A DNA stretch of 64,000 nt. It comes from Streptomyces sp. TP-A0874 (lineage in GTDB: Bacteria > Actinomycetota > Actinomycetes > Streptomycetales > Streptomycetaceae). The notes under the pieces were generated by a model, which was given only the letters and a program-made list of their open reading frames with translations, was not told where the DNA came from and searched no databases. Below are positions 1 through 10,035 of the stretch, piece after piece (positions within the stretch are counted from its first letter, which is position 1; the number at the start of each line of letters is the position of its first letter). Position numbers and translations under genes: made by a program. The stretch is taken from NCBI RefSeq assembly GCF_001748085.1, contig NZ_BBZK01000007.1:124001-188000 (forward strand). Reading direction: 5' to 3'.

Positions 1-471
1 GACGAGCCCACCAACGGTCTCGACCCCCAGGGGATGCGGGAGATCCGCACCCTGATCCGAGGGCTGGCGGCCGAGGGCACCACGGTCTTCCTCTCCTCCC
101 ACCTGCTGGACGAGATCGAGCAGGTGTGCACCCAGGCGGCGGTGATGGCCGGCGGCCGGCTCCTGGTGCAGGCGCCGGTCGCCCAGCTCTCCGCGGGGGT
201 ACGCGGGCGGCTGACCGTGACCACCCCGGATCCGGCCCGGGCCGTCCGCACCCTGCGGCGGCACGGCGTGGCGGACCTCCAGGTCGCCGAGGAGAAGGTG
301 ACCGGGGAACCGCCGGGGAACCGACCCGGCGAACAGCCGGTCGACCTGGCGGACCTCAACGCCGCCCTGGTAGAGGACGGAGTACGGGTGCGCGCCTTCG
401 GTCTCGAACGCCCCTCGCTGGAGGACGCCTTCCTCGCGCTCACCGGGGAGGGCTTCGATGTCGCGGGCTGA
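1..471 (+). CDS. ABC transporter ATP-binding protein, C-terminal part
   Basis: This is the 3' end of an ABC ATPase gene that begins before the window. The frame is open from base 1 and starts with DEPTNGLDP, the Walker B aspartate/glutamate plus D-loop region. The H-loop histidine follows in SSHLLDEIEQ. After the nucleotide-binding fold comes an accessory tail of about 90 residues, ending in the ERPSLEDAFLALTG motif usual for ABC-2 type drug or antibiotic exporters. It would power the membrane protein encoded immediately downstream, with which it overlaps by 14 bases. The Walker A and signature motifs lie outside the window. The substrate cannot be inferred. Confidence 0.9.
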   Translation, partial: DEPTNGLDPQGMREIRTLIRGLAAEGTTVFLSSHLLDEIEQVCTQAAVMAGGRLLVQAPVAQLSAGVRGRLTVTTPDPARAVRTLRRHGVADLQVAEEKVTGEPPGNRPGEQPVDLADLNAALVEDGVRVRAFGLERPSLEDAFLALTGEGFDVAG

Positions 472-1360
472 AGCCACCACCGACACGGTCTCCGCTCCGC
501 CTCCCACCGCGGAGCGGCGGAGACTCCTCCCCACCCCGGGGCTGCTCGGCAGCGAACTGGTGCTCACCTTCCGCCGCTGGCGGACCCTGGCCCTGCTCGG
601 CGTGCTCGCCGGGGTGCCGGTCCTGGTCGGCATCGCCGTGCGGATCGAGACCGGCCAGGGCGGCCCCGTCGGGGAGGGCGCCGGGGAAGGCCCGGCCTTC
701 ATCGCCCAGGTGACCAACAACGGCCTCTTCCTCGTCTTCACCTCGCTCGCCGCGACCCTGCCGTTCTTCCTGCCCATGGCCGTCGCGGTGGTCGCGGGGG
801 ACGCGGTCGCAGGGGAGGCCGGCGCCGGGACGCTGCGCTACCTGCTGGTCGCGCCGGCCGGCCGCACCCGGCTGCTGCTCGTCAAATACGCCTCCGTCGC
901 CGTCTTCTGCCTGGTCGGCACGGGCGTGGTGGTCCTCTCCGCACTCGCCACCGGCGCGCTGCTGTTCCCACTGGGCGACGTCACGCTGATCTCCGGGGTC
1001 ACCGTCCCCTTCTCGGAGGGACTGCTCCGCACCCTGGCGGTGGCCGGCGCGGTCGCGCTCTCACTGCTGGGGCTCGCCACTCTGGGGCTGTTCGTCTCCA
1101 CCCTCACCAACAGCGGCATCGCGGCGATGGCGACCACCGTGGGGCTGCTGATCACCGTGCAGATCGTGAACACCATCCCGCAACTGCACGCCATCCACCC
1201 CTACCTCTTCCCGCACTACTGGCTGAGCTTCGCCGACCTGCTGCGCGCCCCGGTCTACTGGGACGAGCTCCTCCGGAACCTCGGCCTGCAGGGTCTCTAC
1301 GCCCTGGTCTTCGGCTCAGCGGCGTGGGCGCGCTTCACCACCCGCGACATCACGGTCTGA
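458..1360 (+). CDS. ABC-2 type transporter permease
   Basis: The product is 300 residues with a hydrophilic N-terminus of about 40 residues followed by roughly six hydrophobic segments, the usual layout of an ABC-2 export permease. The ATG lies inside the end of the ATPase gene, so the two are translationally coupled and probably form one exporter. The GDAVAGEAGAGTLRYLLVAPAGRTRLLLVK stretch between the first two membrane segments (about residues 115-145) matches the conserved cytoplasmic coupling region of this family. Substrate is unknown; drug, lipid or peptide export are all possible. Confidence 0.85.
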   Translation: MSRAEATTDTVSAPPPTAERRRLLPTPGLLGSELVLTFRRWRTLALLGVLAGVPVLVGIAVRIETGQGGPVGEGAGEGPAFIAQVTNNGLFLVFTSLAATLPFFLPMAVAVVAGDAVAGEAGAGTLRYLLVAPAGRTRLLLVKYASVAVFCLVGTGVVVLSALATGALLFPLGDVTLISGVTVPFSEGLLRTLAVAGAVALSLLGLATLGLFVSTLTNSGIAAMATTVGLLITVQIVNTIPQLHAIHPYLFPHYWLSFADLLRAPVYWDELLRNLGLQGLYALVFGSAAWARFTTRDITV

Positions 1361-1696
1361 GCCCCCGGGAGGCGGGGCCGGTGCGCCGGCCTGTGCTGGG
1401 TGCTGCGTGGGTGGGTGGCGTGCGGTCGGCTGGGTGCTGGGTGGTGGCGTGTGGTCGGTGGGTGGTGCGGGGCCGTGGCCTGCGTGGGTGGGGGTGCCGT
1501 GACCGGATATTTACGGGGCTCTGCGGGCCCGTCTCCCGGGTGCGGGCCGGTTGGCCCCGCAAATATCCGGCAGCGTCTCGGCACCCCCACCCACTCCGGC
1601 CCCGCCCCCTCCCGCCGTCCACCGCCCGACCATGACTCCGCCGACCGGTGTTCTGGTCTCCGGCCGTCCGAACGGCAGTCGTCGGGTGTCCGTCGA
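1361..1696. other. Gene-free spacer holding hairpin element copy 1
   Basis: No convincing gene is seen. The first ~120 bases are G/T-rich with repeated GGTGGG-type words, then comes the 107-bp hairpin element, then a C-rich flank. The C-rich flank (about 1593-1635) also resembles, in inverted orientation, the flank of copy 2 (about 2885-2929), so the repeated unit is longer than the hairpin core. Confidence 0.7.
1486..1592 (+). repeat. 107-bp imperfect palindromic element, copy 1
   Basis: The element is bounded by perfect 14-bp inverted ends (GGGTGGGGGTGCCG at 1486-1499 and its complement at 1579-1592). Inside, TATTTACGGGGC pairs with GCCCCGCAAATA. A second copy of exactly the same length lies at 2930-3036 in inverted orientation. 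It looks like a non-coding MITE or REP-type palindrome; no transposase is nearby. Confidence 0.8.
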
Positions 1697-2791
1697 TCAG
1701 TAAGTGGAGGGGCTGTACCTCCCGCCGCCAAGCCGGTGGATCTCCTCCGACGGATACCTGGTCCGCCGGCTCCGGTGCTGGAAGTCGCGGTTGAAGCCCG
1801 AGATCAGGGCGGCGATCGGCGCGTGCCGGGCGATGATCGCTGCGGCCTCCTCGGGGATTCCTGAGGGGCGCTTGCCGTCTGCGAAGGTGCGCACCAGTGC
1901 GTAGCGGCCGTCCTGATCCTCCCTCCGGTACCCGTACACGGCGGTGACCAGCCAGTTCACCAGATACGTGGCGGTGTAGCAGCGGTCATAAGCCTGATGG
2001 CGGTCGAAGAAGTCGGCTTCGTCTCGGGACAGCTCGAAGCGGGAGGAGGTCGCGAGGCCGTAGTCCGCGAAGTAGAGCCGCCGGCCGTCGGTGAGGATGT
2101 TCTCGAAGTGCGCGTCGAAGTGCAGCAGCCCCCGCTCGTTCATGAACGAGGTTCCGGCCTCCAGGTGCTTCTCCACCATGGCGCAGGCCTGGTCGGTGGC
2201 CTCGCCGCCTGCTTGGAGCTGGGCGTCCATCCACTGGTGCAGGTTCTGCGGGATGTACTCCAGGAACAGCGCGATGCTGGCGGAGGACCGCTGGAGAGCC
2301 TCGATCCGGCGGCGTACCCGCGCCCCGCCGCCCCAGTAGGCGACGGCCCGTTCGATGTCGGCCAGTTCCTCGGGCAGGGGCGTCCGGTCGGGCAGTACCC
2401 TCCAGTGGTACATCAGGGGGAAGCCCTCGTATTCAGCCGCGAGTACCCAGTTCGTGGTCATGGTGTGCACGGCGAGTTCTCTCCAGGCCCCGAAGCCCGG
2501 CCCACCGATCGTGCCGATGCCGTACTGGCAGAAGACGGGCAGTTCGAAGAGGTTCGCCGTGGATCGGATGTGCTCAGGTCGCATCTCCAGGTCGGTGAGA
2601 GGCACCTGCTTCACGAAGACGGGGTTTCCGGCGACCTCGGTCAAGGCCGATTTCCCACCGATGCCGGACCCGATGGGATCGGCCGATTCCACCAGCTCGT
2701 GCAATGCGCGATCACTCTGTAAGGCCAAGGACGTGGAGACCGCGCCATGGGCGGTCAGCCGCGCCCCGCGCGACATGTCAGGGATCTTCAC
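1697..2791 (-). CDS. Protein kinase/phosphotransferase-fold protein
   Basis: The product is about 364 residues with kinase-like-fold landmarks: a candidate ATP lysine in NPVFVKQVPL (about residue 61), the catalytic loop HFDAHFEN (about residues 224-231, His-x-Asp...Asn) and the metal-binding FADYGLA (Asp about 243). This resembles aminoglycoside/choline-kinase-like phosphotransferases or atypical Ser/Thr kinases; the substrate is unknown. The GTG at 2791 is preferred because GAAGG precedes it; ATG at 2776 is an alternative. The open frame continues upstream but would run through hairpin copy 2, so longer starts are unlikely. Base composition is visibly less GC-rich than the neighbours. It stands alone between two inverted hairpin elements. 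Confidence 0.7.
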   Translation of the reverse strand: MKIPDMSRGARLTAHGAVSTSLALQSDRALHELVESADPIGSGIGGKSALTEVAGNPVFVKQVPLTDLEMRPEHIRSTANLFELPVFCQYGIGTIGGPGFGAWRELAVHTMTTNWVLAAEYEGFPLMYHWRVLPDRTPLPEELADIERAVAYWGGGARVRRRIEALQRSSASIALFLEYIPQNLHQWMDAQLQAGGEATDQACAMVEKHLEAGTSFMNERGLLHFDAHFENILTDGRRLYFADYGLATSSRFELSRDEADFFDRHQAYDRCYTATYLVNWLVTAVYGYRREDQDGRYALVRTFADGKRPSGIPEEAAAIIARHAPIAALISGFNRDFQHRSRRTRYPSEEIHRLGGGRYSPSTY

Positions 2792-3143
2792 TGGGCCTTC
2801 ACGTCCGTCCTGCCGAGTCGGCTTGGGGGTGTGCGTGCCCCCGCCGGCAGTAGGCATCCGGCGTGGGCGGTACCGGCGAATGATCATGCGGGCTGGGCGT
2901 GGGGCGTCGGGAGGGGACGGGGGCGGAGCGGGTGGGGGTGCCGCGACGCTGCCGTGTATTTGCGGGGCAGACCGGCCCGCAGTCGGAGAGCGGACCCGCA
3001 GGGCCCCGTAAATAGACGGTCGCGGCACCCCCACCCCGGAGCCCCCGGCACCGTCACCCACCACCGGCCCCGCACCCAGCGTCACCCACCACCGAGCCGG
3101 CGCACCAGCCCACCGACCCCGGCACGGCATACGCTGCCGAGCG
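2792..3143. other. Gene-free spacer holding hairpin element copy 2
   Basis: This is the upstream region of the kinase-fold gene and the downstream region of rarD. It contains the second hairpin element and C-rich short repeats (CACCCACCACC words around 3056-3090). No separate gene is recognised. Confidence 0.65.
2930..3036 (-). repeat. 107-bp imperfect palindromic element, copy 2
   Basis: Same 14-bp terminal inverted repeats (2930-2943 and 3023-3036) and the same length as copy 1. Its reverse complement aligns with copy 1 base for base over most of the length, including the TATTTACGGGGC and GCCCCGCAAATA arms. The two copies face each other across the kinase-fold gene. Confidence 0.8.
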
Positions 3144-4169
3144 TCAGCTCCCCGCCGTACGCTCCGCCCCGTCGCCCCGCTCCACCGTCACGGCCTCCGC
3201 GGTCACGCCCTCCGCGGCCACCGCCTCCGCCTCCGCCGTCACTGAGGCCTTCGCCGCGGCAGCCGCCCGCCGGACCGCCGTCCGGGCGTTGCGTGCGGTG
3301 CGGAACGCGTCCCAGGTCAGTACGGACAGCGCCAGCCAGACCAGCACGAAGCCGGCCCAGCGCTCCGGCGGCATCTCTTCGTGGAAGACCGCGAGGCCGA
3401 TGACGAACTGGAAGGTGGGCGCGATGTACTGGAGCATCCCGATCGTGGAGAGCGGCAGCCGTACCGCCGCGCTCCCGAAGGCGAGCAGCGGTAGCGCGGT
3501 CGCCGTTCCGCAGCTCACCAGCAGCAGGGTGTGGCCGACCCCGGCCGTGCCGAAGGTGCTCTGGCCGCGGGCGGCGAGGTAGCCGAGGAACACCAGCGCC
3601 GGGAGGAACTGCACCGCGCTCTCGGCCGCCAGCGACTCCAGGCCGCTGAGCCCCACCTGCTTCTTGACCAGTGCGTAGACCCCGAAGGAGAAGGCGACGA
3701 CGAGGGCGACCCACGGCACCCGGCCGTATGCCACGGAGAGCACCACCACGGCCAGGACGCCGATGCCGACCGCCGCCCACTGGGCGGGGCGCAGCCGTTC
3801 CCGCAGCACCAGCACTCCGAAGGCGATGCTGATCAGCGGGTTGATGAAGTAGCCGAGGGCGACCTCGACGACGTGCCCGGTGTTGACGCCCCAGATGTAG
3901 ATCCCCCAGTTGAGGGAGATGACGGTGGCGGCCACGGTGATCATGGCCAGTCGTCGGGGCTCCCGCAGCAGCGGGGGGATCCACGCCCAGTGGCGCATGA
4001 CGGCGAGGATCACGACGATCGTCACCAGCGACCAGACCATCCGCTGGGCCAGGATCTCCAGGGCGCCGGCGGGCTGCATCAGCGGCCAGTAGAGCGGTAG
4101 CAGCCCCCACATCCCGTAGGCCGCGAAGCCGTACACCAGACCTGTCCGGTGCTCTCTCTGCGGCTTCAA
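3144..4169 (-). CDS. rarD: EamA/DMT family transporter RarD
   Basis: A 341-residue integral membrane protein with about ten hydrophobic helices. The opening GLVYGFAAYGMWGLLPLYW and the LNWGIYIWGVNTGHVVEVALGYFINPL block are characteristic of RarD, a member of the drug/metabolite transporter superfamily. The C-terminal ~50 residues are a charged Ala/Glu/Arg tail. The natural substrate of RarD is not settled; the name comes from chloramphenicol-sensitivity literature. The ATG at 4169 directly precedes the conserved N-terminus. It is monocistronic, with a strong terminator of the upstream kor genes in front of it. Confidence 0.9.
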   Translation of the reverse strand: MKPQREHRTGLVYGFAAYGMWGLLPLYWPLMQPAGALEILAQRMVWSLVTIVVILAVMRHWAWIPPLLREPRRLAMITVAATVISLNWGIYIWGVNTGHVVEVALGYFINPLISIAFGVLVLRERLRPAQWAAVGIGVLAVVVLSVAYGRVPWVALVVAFSFGVYALVKKQVGLSGLESLAAESAVQFLPALVFLGYLAARGQSTFGTAGVGHTLLLVSCGTATALPLLAFGSAAVRLPLSTIGMLQYIAPTFQFVIGLAVFHEEMPPERWAGFVLVWLALSVLTWDAFRTARNARTAVRRAAAAAKASVTAEAEAVAAEGVTAEAVTVERGDGAERTAGS

Positions 4170-4327
4170 GGGGCCTCCTGGCAGGCGTGGGTACGAGGGT
4201 TCGAAGGTAACGCCGGGGGTGTCCGGCTGTCATGTCCGTCCCGCCATACGGTACTGACCGCCGCCGCGCGGTTCCGACCCGCGGGTCGGTACGGCCCGAG
4301 CGGAGCGGTGCGGCCCGGAAGAGCAGT

Positions 4328-4360
4328 GCGGCCCGGACCTGGTCGACAGGTCCGGGCCGC
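4328..4360 (-). terminator. Terminator hairpin after korB
   Basis: Perfect 13-bp stem GCGGCCCGGACCT with a 7-base loop, lying between the korB stop and the rarD start. It probably ends the kor transcript. Confidence 0.75.
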
Positions 4361-4382
4361 GCCGCGTCCGTGTCCGGCTCTC

Positions 4383-5484
<1,102 letters not shown>

Positions 5485-5492
<8 letters not shown>

Positions 5493-7446
5493 CGCTGGTC
5501 TCCTTGCTGCTCTCCTCCAGGCCTTCCCGGACCACCTGCTGGATGTGGGAGGCCAGCTGCTCGGCCTTGAACGGCATGCCGTTGACCTGGTTGAAGGAGG
5601 CGGCGTCGATCAGGTAGCGGGCCCGCAGCAGGGTCGCGAGCTGGCCCAGGTTCATCTCCGGGACGATCACCTTGTCGTAGCGCCGCAGCAGCTCGCCCAG
5701 GTTGCCCGGGAAGGGGTTGAGGTGGCGCAGATGGATCTGGGCCACCTGGTCGCCGGCGGCGCGGACGCGCCGCACCGCGGCGGTGATCGGCCCGTAGGTG
5801 GAGCCCCAGCCGACGACCAGCACCCTGGCCTCGCCGCCGGGATCGTCGACGGTGAGGTCGGGGACCGAGACCCCGTCCACCTTGGCCTGCCGGGTGCGGA
5901 CCATGTGGTCGTGGTTGGCCGGGTCGTACGAGATGTTGCCGGTGCCGTCCTGCTTCTCGATGCCGCCGATCCGGTGTTCCAACCCGGCGGTGCCCGGTAC
6001 CGCCCAGGGTCGGGCGAGGGTCCGGGGGTCCCGCTTGTAGGGGTGGAAGACCTCGGTGCCGTCGGTCAGCTGGTGGTTGGGGCCGTGGGCGAACTGCACC
6101 CGCAGGTCCGGCAGGTCCTCCTGCTTGGGGATGCGCCAGGGCTCCGAGCCGTTGGCCAGGTAGCCGTCGCTGAGCAGGAAGACCGGGGTGCGGTAGGTCA
6201 GCGCGATCCGGGCCGCGTCCAGGGCGGCGTCGAAGCAGTCGGCCGGAGTGGCCGGCGCCACCACCGGCACCGGGGCCTCACCGTTGCGGCCGTACATGGC
6301 CTGGAGCAGGTCGGCCTGCTCGGTCTTGGTGGGGAGTCCGGTGGAGGGGCCGCCGCGCTGGATGTCGACGATCAGCAGCGGCAGCTCCAGTGAGACCGCA
6401 AGACCGATGGTCTCGGACTTCAGCGCCACCCCCGGGCCGGAGGTGGTGGTCACACCGAGCGCGCCGCCGAAGGCCGCGCCCAGCGCGGCGCCGATGCCGG
6501 CGATCTCGTCCTCGGCCTGGAAGGTGCGCACGCCGAAGTTCTTGTGCCGGGAGAGCTCGTGCAGGATGTCCGAGGCCGGGGTGATCGGGTAGGAGCCCAG
6601 GTAGAGGGGCAGGTCGGCCTGCTGGCCGGCGGCGATCAGCCCGTAGGCGAGGGCGAGGTTGCCGGAGATGTTCCGGTAGGTGCCGGGCGGGAAGGCTGCG
6701 GTCGCCGGGGCCACCTGGTAGGAGGCGGCGAAGTCCTCGGTCGTCTCGCCGAAGTTCCAGCCCGCCCGGAAGGCGGCCACGTTCGCCTCGGCGATGTCGG
6801 GCTTCTTCGCGAACTTCTGGCGGAGGAACTTCTCGGTGGCCTCGGTCGGCCGGTGGTACATCCAGGAGAGCAGGCCGAGGGCGAACATGTTCTTGCTCCG
6901 CTCGGCCTCCTTCCGGGAGAGGTCGAAGGATTTCAGCGCTTCGAGGGTGAGGGTGGTCAGCGGTACCGGGTGCAGTTGGTACGCCGCCAGGGAGTCGTCC
7001 TCGAGCGGGTTGCCGGTGTAGCCGACCTTGGCCATGGCGCGCTTGGTGAACTCGTCGGTGTTGACGATGATCTCCGCACCCCGGGGGACGTCGCCCAGGT
7101 TGGCCTTGAGCGCGGCCGGGTTCATCGCCACCAGCACGTCGGGGGCGTCGCCGGGGGTGAGGATGTCGTGGTCGGCGAAGTGCAGCTGGAAGCTGGAGAC
7201 GCCGGGCAGGGTGCCTGCCGGGGCGCGGATCTCCGCGGGGAAGTTCGGCAGCGTCGAGAGGTCGTTGCCGAAGGAGGCCGTCTCCGAAGTGAACCGGTCG
7301 CCGGTCAGCTGCATACCGTCACCCGAGTCCCCGGCGAAGCGGATGATCACCCGTTCCCGCCGCCGGACCTCCTTGCCCGGCTTGCGCTGCTCCCTGACAG
7401 CTGCCCCGGTGTCCTGCTCATCTGGGCTACTGACCTGGCTGGTCAC
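5485..7446 (-). CDS. korA: 2-oxoacid:ferredoxin oxidoreductase subunit alpha (gamma-alpha fusion)
   Basis: The product is 653 residues. The N-terminal third is the gamma domain (RVIIRFAGDSGDGMQLTGD onward, CoA-handling), followed by the alpha pyrimidine-binding domain with YPITPASDI and TTSGPG motifs and a C-terminal transketolase-like domain. The GTG start at 7446 is chosen because AGAGGAGG precedes it at good spacing; the frame is open further upstream without a comparable ribosome site. It forms a heterodimer with KorB. In Streptomyces and mycobacteria this enzyme is the ferredoxin-dependent alternative to 2-oxoglutarate dehydrogenase. Confidence 0.92.
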
Positions 7447-7762
7447 TGGAATGGACCTCCTCTGAGGTGGCGACTGTGGCGGTTCCCCGGATCGGAGGCC
7501 GGAGTCCCCCGTACGGTGCGCCGGGGCGGCGGGCGTCAACCGGTCGTCCCGACCGCCACTCTACGTCGGTAAGGGTCGCCTTCCTGGCCAGGGTCACATA
7601 CTGGACCCGGCGGTGAGACGCCAGTCTCCGGTGATTCATCAGGTGTACCTCCCATTTGGGCGATAAGACCTGGAATGCTCTCGGGGTGTCTCTCCCCTTC
7701 GTGGGCGCCGTCGCAGCCGGCCGGCTACCTGGAGGGGGCGGCGCGGGGAGCCGGGGTCCACG
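7447..7762 (-). promoter_or_regulatory. Upstream region of korA, with a short ORF behind a strong ribosome site
   Basis: This spacer separates the response regulator from korA. On the minus strand GGGAGG stands 8 bases before an ATG at 7639 that opens a 70-codon frame running to 7427, just past the korA start. Its product is Arg-rich and unrecognised, so it may be a leader ORF or chance. A perfect 12-bp palindrome AGCCGGCCGGCT lies at 7715-7726, between the regulator stop and this ORF. No clear -35/-10 pair was found. Confidence 0.35.
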
Positions 7763-8434
7763 TCAGGAGTCCAGGTAGGTGAGGACCGCCAGCACCCGGC
7801 GGTGGTCCGCATCGCTCTGGGAGAGGCCGAGCTTCAGGAAGATGTTGCTGATGTGCTTCTCGACCGCCCCGTTGCTGACCACCAGCTGCCCGGCGATCGC
7901 CGAGTTGGTGCGCCCCTCGGCCATCAGCTCCAGCACCTCGCGCTCCCGGGGGGTGAGCCGGGCCAGTACGTCCTGCCGCCGACTGCGGCCGAGCAGCTGC
8001 GCGACCACCTCCGGGTCCAGCGCCGTCCCGCCGCCGGCCACCCTGACCACCGCGTCGACGAACTCGCGGACGTCGGCCACCCGGTCCTTCAGCAGGTAGC
8101 CGACGCCCCGGCTGTTGCCGGCCAGCAGTTCGGTGGCGTACTGCTCCTCCACGTACTGCGACAGCACCAGCACACCCAGCCCCGGGTACCCCTGGCGCAG
8201 TCTCACCGCGGCCCGCACCCCTTCGTCGGTGTGGGTCGGGGGCATCCGCACGTCGGCCACCACGACGTCCGGCAGCTCCCCCCGGCCGGCCAGCTCGGCG
8301 ACCACGCGGATCAGCTCCTCGCCGTCCCCGACACCGGCGACGACCTCATGGCCCCGGTCGGTGAGCAGCCGTACCAGGCCCTCCCTGAGCAGCACCGAAT
8401 CCTCGGCGATGACCACTCGAACGCTGTTTCCCAC
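7763..8434 (-). CDS. NarL/LuxR-type response regulator
   Basis: 223 residues: a receiver domain with acidic pocket EDS (residues 11-13), phospho-acceptor D61 in VVADVRMP, and the conserved Lys in YLLKDRV; then a LuxR-type helix-turn-helix beginning LTPREREVLELMAEGRTN. GTG 8434 has GAGGGGAAC just upstream, and other starts lack this. It is the DNA-binding partner of the two sensor kinases encoded next to it. The kor genes lie downstream in the same orientation and the nuo operon is divergent beyond the kinases, so control of this redox locus is a reasonable guess but not shown. Confidence 0.9.
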   Translation of the reverse strand: MGNSVRVVIAEDSVLLREGLVRLLTDRGHEVVAGVGDGEELIRVVAELAGRGELPDVVVADVRMPPTHTDEGVRAAVRLRQGYPGLGVLVLSQYVEEQYATELLAGNSRGVGYLLKDRVADVREFVDAVVRVAGGGTALDPEVVAQLLGRSRRQDVLARLTPREREVLELMAEGRTNSAIAGQLVVSNGAVEKHISNIFLKLGLSQSDADHRRVLAVLTYLDS

Positions 8435-8446
8435 CCGGTTCCCCTC

Positions 8447-8601
8447 AGAAGCTGTTGTCCGACCCCGGTTCGGATCAGGTCGAGAGTCTGGCGCCGTCGA
8501 ATCCAAGGAGGAGGGAGTCGACGCGGAGCGTCGGCGACCGACGGCAACGCCGGAGTCGGCGGTGCCAGACACCTCGGGCCCGGGGTTGGACAACAGCTTC
8601 T
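8447..8601. repeat. 155-bp imperfect palindrome between regulator and kinase genes
   Basis: Outer arms of 22 bp (8447-8468 and 8580-8601) are complementary with one mismatch. Further in, GTCTGGC with CCG pairs with CGG with GCCAGAC, and the centre around GTCGACGCGGAGCGTCGG is again self-complementary. The region holds no convincing gene. It could form a long hairpin in the kinase-regulator transcript or be a MITE-like insertion. Confidence 0.65.
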
Positions 8602-8685
8602 CAGAGTCGCCCCGTGCTGCTCCGCCCCGTGGCTGGGGCCGCGGCGGAGGCCAGCACCTCAGCAATCCGAGGGGTCTCGCGGTGG

Positions 8686-10020
8686 TTAGTCGGCTTGGTG
8701 GGGGCGCCAGGGGAGTTCGGCGGTGATGGTGGTGCCGTTGTGGGGTGGTGAGGTGATGGTGAGGAGTCCGTCGACGGCGTCGAGGCGTTCGGCGAGGCCG
8801 GCGAGTCCGGAGTTGGGGGTGGGGGTGGCGCCGCCTTTGCCGTTGTCGGTGACTTGGAGCATGAGGCGGTTGTGGGTTTGCCAGATGTCGATGGTGGCGT
8901 GGGTGGCTTGGGCGTGTTTGCTGATGTTTTGGAGGAGTTCTGAGGTGGTGAAGTAGGTGATGCCTTCGATGGCGGGTGCGGGGCGGGTGGGGAGGTCGAC
9001 GGTGACGGTGACGGGGGTGGTGCAGCGGGCTGCGAGGGCGGAGAGGGCTGGGCCGAGTCCGCGGTCGGTGAGGATGGCGGGGTGGATGCCGCGGGCGAGG
9101 TCGCGGAGTTCTTGGAGGGCGACTTTTACTTCGTTGTGGGCTTCGTCGACCATGTGGGCGGCGGCTTCGGGGTCTTCGAGGAGTTTCTCCTTGGCGAGGC
9201 CGAGTTCCATGGCGAGGGCGACGAGGCGGGCTTGGGCTCCGTCGTGGAGGTCGCGTTCGATGCGGCGGAGGTCGGCGGCGGCGGTGTCGACGACGGTGCC
9301 CCGATCCGACTCCAGCTCCCAGACCCGGCTGGCCAGTCGCGAGGGGCCCAACAGGCCGCTCACCATCGCCCGGTCCACGTGGGCCGACGCCCGGATCAGT
9401 GCGGAGCCGACCAGCACCAGCAGCAGTCCGAGCGCGCTGGCCAGACCGATCTCGGCGGGGGTGTCCAGGTAGACGTCGTGGCCGCGGCCGTCCGCGTACA
9501 GCTGCAGTCCCGGCTGGCCGAGGAACTCCGGGTGGATCCAGTGCCAGAGCGGGTAGAGCAGCATCGACCAGCCGGCGGACCAGACGGCCGTCGAGAGGGC
9601 GAAGGCGAACACCGCCCAGGGGAAGTGCACCACGGCGTAGAGCAGCTGCCGCCAGGAGGACCCGTCCTTGAGCAGGGCGCCGGTCCAGGCGAGAAGGCCC
9701 GGCTTCGGCGGCCGGATCGGCCGCGGTGAGCCGACGTCGAGCCGGAGCAGCGCCCGCGCCCGGGCCCGCTCCACGGCGCCGAGCCCACGGCAGCCGGCGA
9801 GCCCGGCGGCCAGCACCGGCACGCCGAGGAAGGTGATGAGCAGCCCCAGTCCCAGGGCGCTCATGGTGACGGCGAAGGTGAACATCAGGATCGCCATCGG
9901 CAGGTTCAGCAACAGGTGGAGGTACTCCCGCCAGGTGCGGGCCTGGAAGGGGGCGCGCAGCGCGGCCGGCACCGGGCCGGGGCGGGGCTGTGGTCCGTCG
10001 GGGTCGTGCGGGCCGGTCAT
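8686..10020 (-). CDS. Membrane sensor histidine kinase (HPK7/NarX-like), copy A
   Basis: 444 residues: an N-terminal four-helix membrane sensor domain (about residues 35-215, the 'putative sensor' family of actinobacteria), a HisKA_3 dimerisation domain with phospho-acceptor H259 in RDLHDGAQ, and an HATPase with N-box NISKHAQ (about 365) and DNGKGG (392-397). It would phosphorylate the adjacent NarL-type regulator. The last ~210 codons are identical in DNA to the next kinase gene and use GAA/CAA/AAA codons far more than the sensor half. It lies 15 bases after the second kinase gene, presumably in one transcript. Confidence 0.92.
   Translation of the reverse strand: MTGPHDPDGPQPRPGPVPAALRAPFQARTWREYLHLLLNLPMAILMFTFAVTMSALGLGLLITFLGVPVLAAGLAGCRGLGAVERARARALLRLDVGSPRPIRPPKPGLLAWTGALLKDGSSWRQLLYAVVHFPWAVFAFALSTAVWSAGWSMLLYPLWHWIHPEFLGQPGLQLYADGRGHDVYLDTPAEIGLASALGLLLVLVGSALIRASAHVDRAMVSGLLGPSRLASRVWELESDRGTVVDTAAADLRRIERDLHDGAQARLVALAMELGLAKEKLLEDPEAAAHMVDEAHNEVKVALQELRDLARGIHPAILTDRGLGPALSALAARCTTPVTVTVDLPTRPAPAIEGITYFTTSELLQNISKHAQATHATIDIWQTHNRLMLQVTDNGKGGATPTPNSGLAGLAERLDAVDGLLTITSPPHNGTTITAELPWRPHQAD
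8692..9318. repeat. Perfect direct repeat, copy A (kinase catalytic core)
   Basis: Bases 8692-9318 and 10069-10695 (offset 1377, a multiple of three) are identical by eye over all 627 positions. The repeat covers the HisKA_3/HATPase coding region of both kinases and ends sharply within the linker before it (ELESDRG). Confidence 0.9.
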
Positions 10021-10035
10021 CGGCGTCGTCCGTTT

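Noticed and set aside
1400..1480. CRISPR-like or tandem repeat in the G/T-rich tract
   Set aside because: The words are irregular in spacing and sequence; no spacer-repeat structure. No CRISPR array was seen anywhere in the window.
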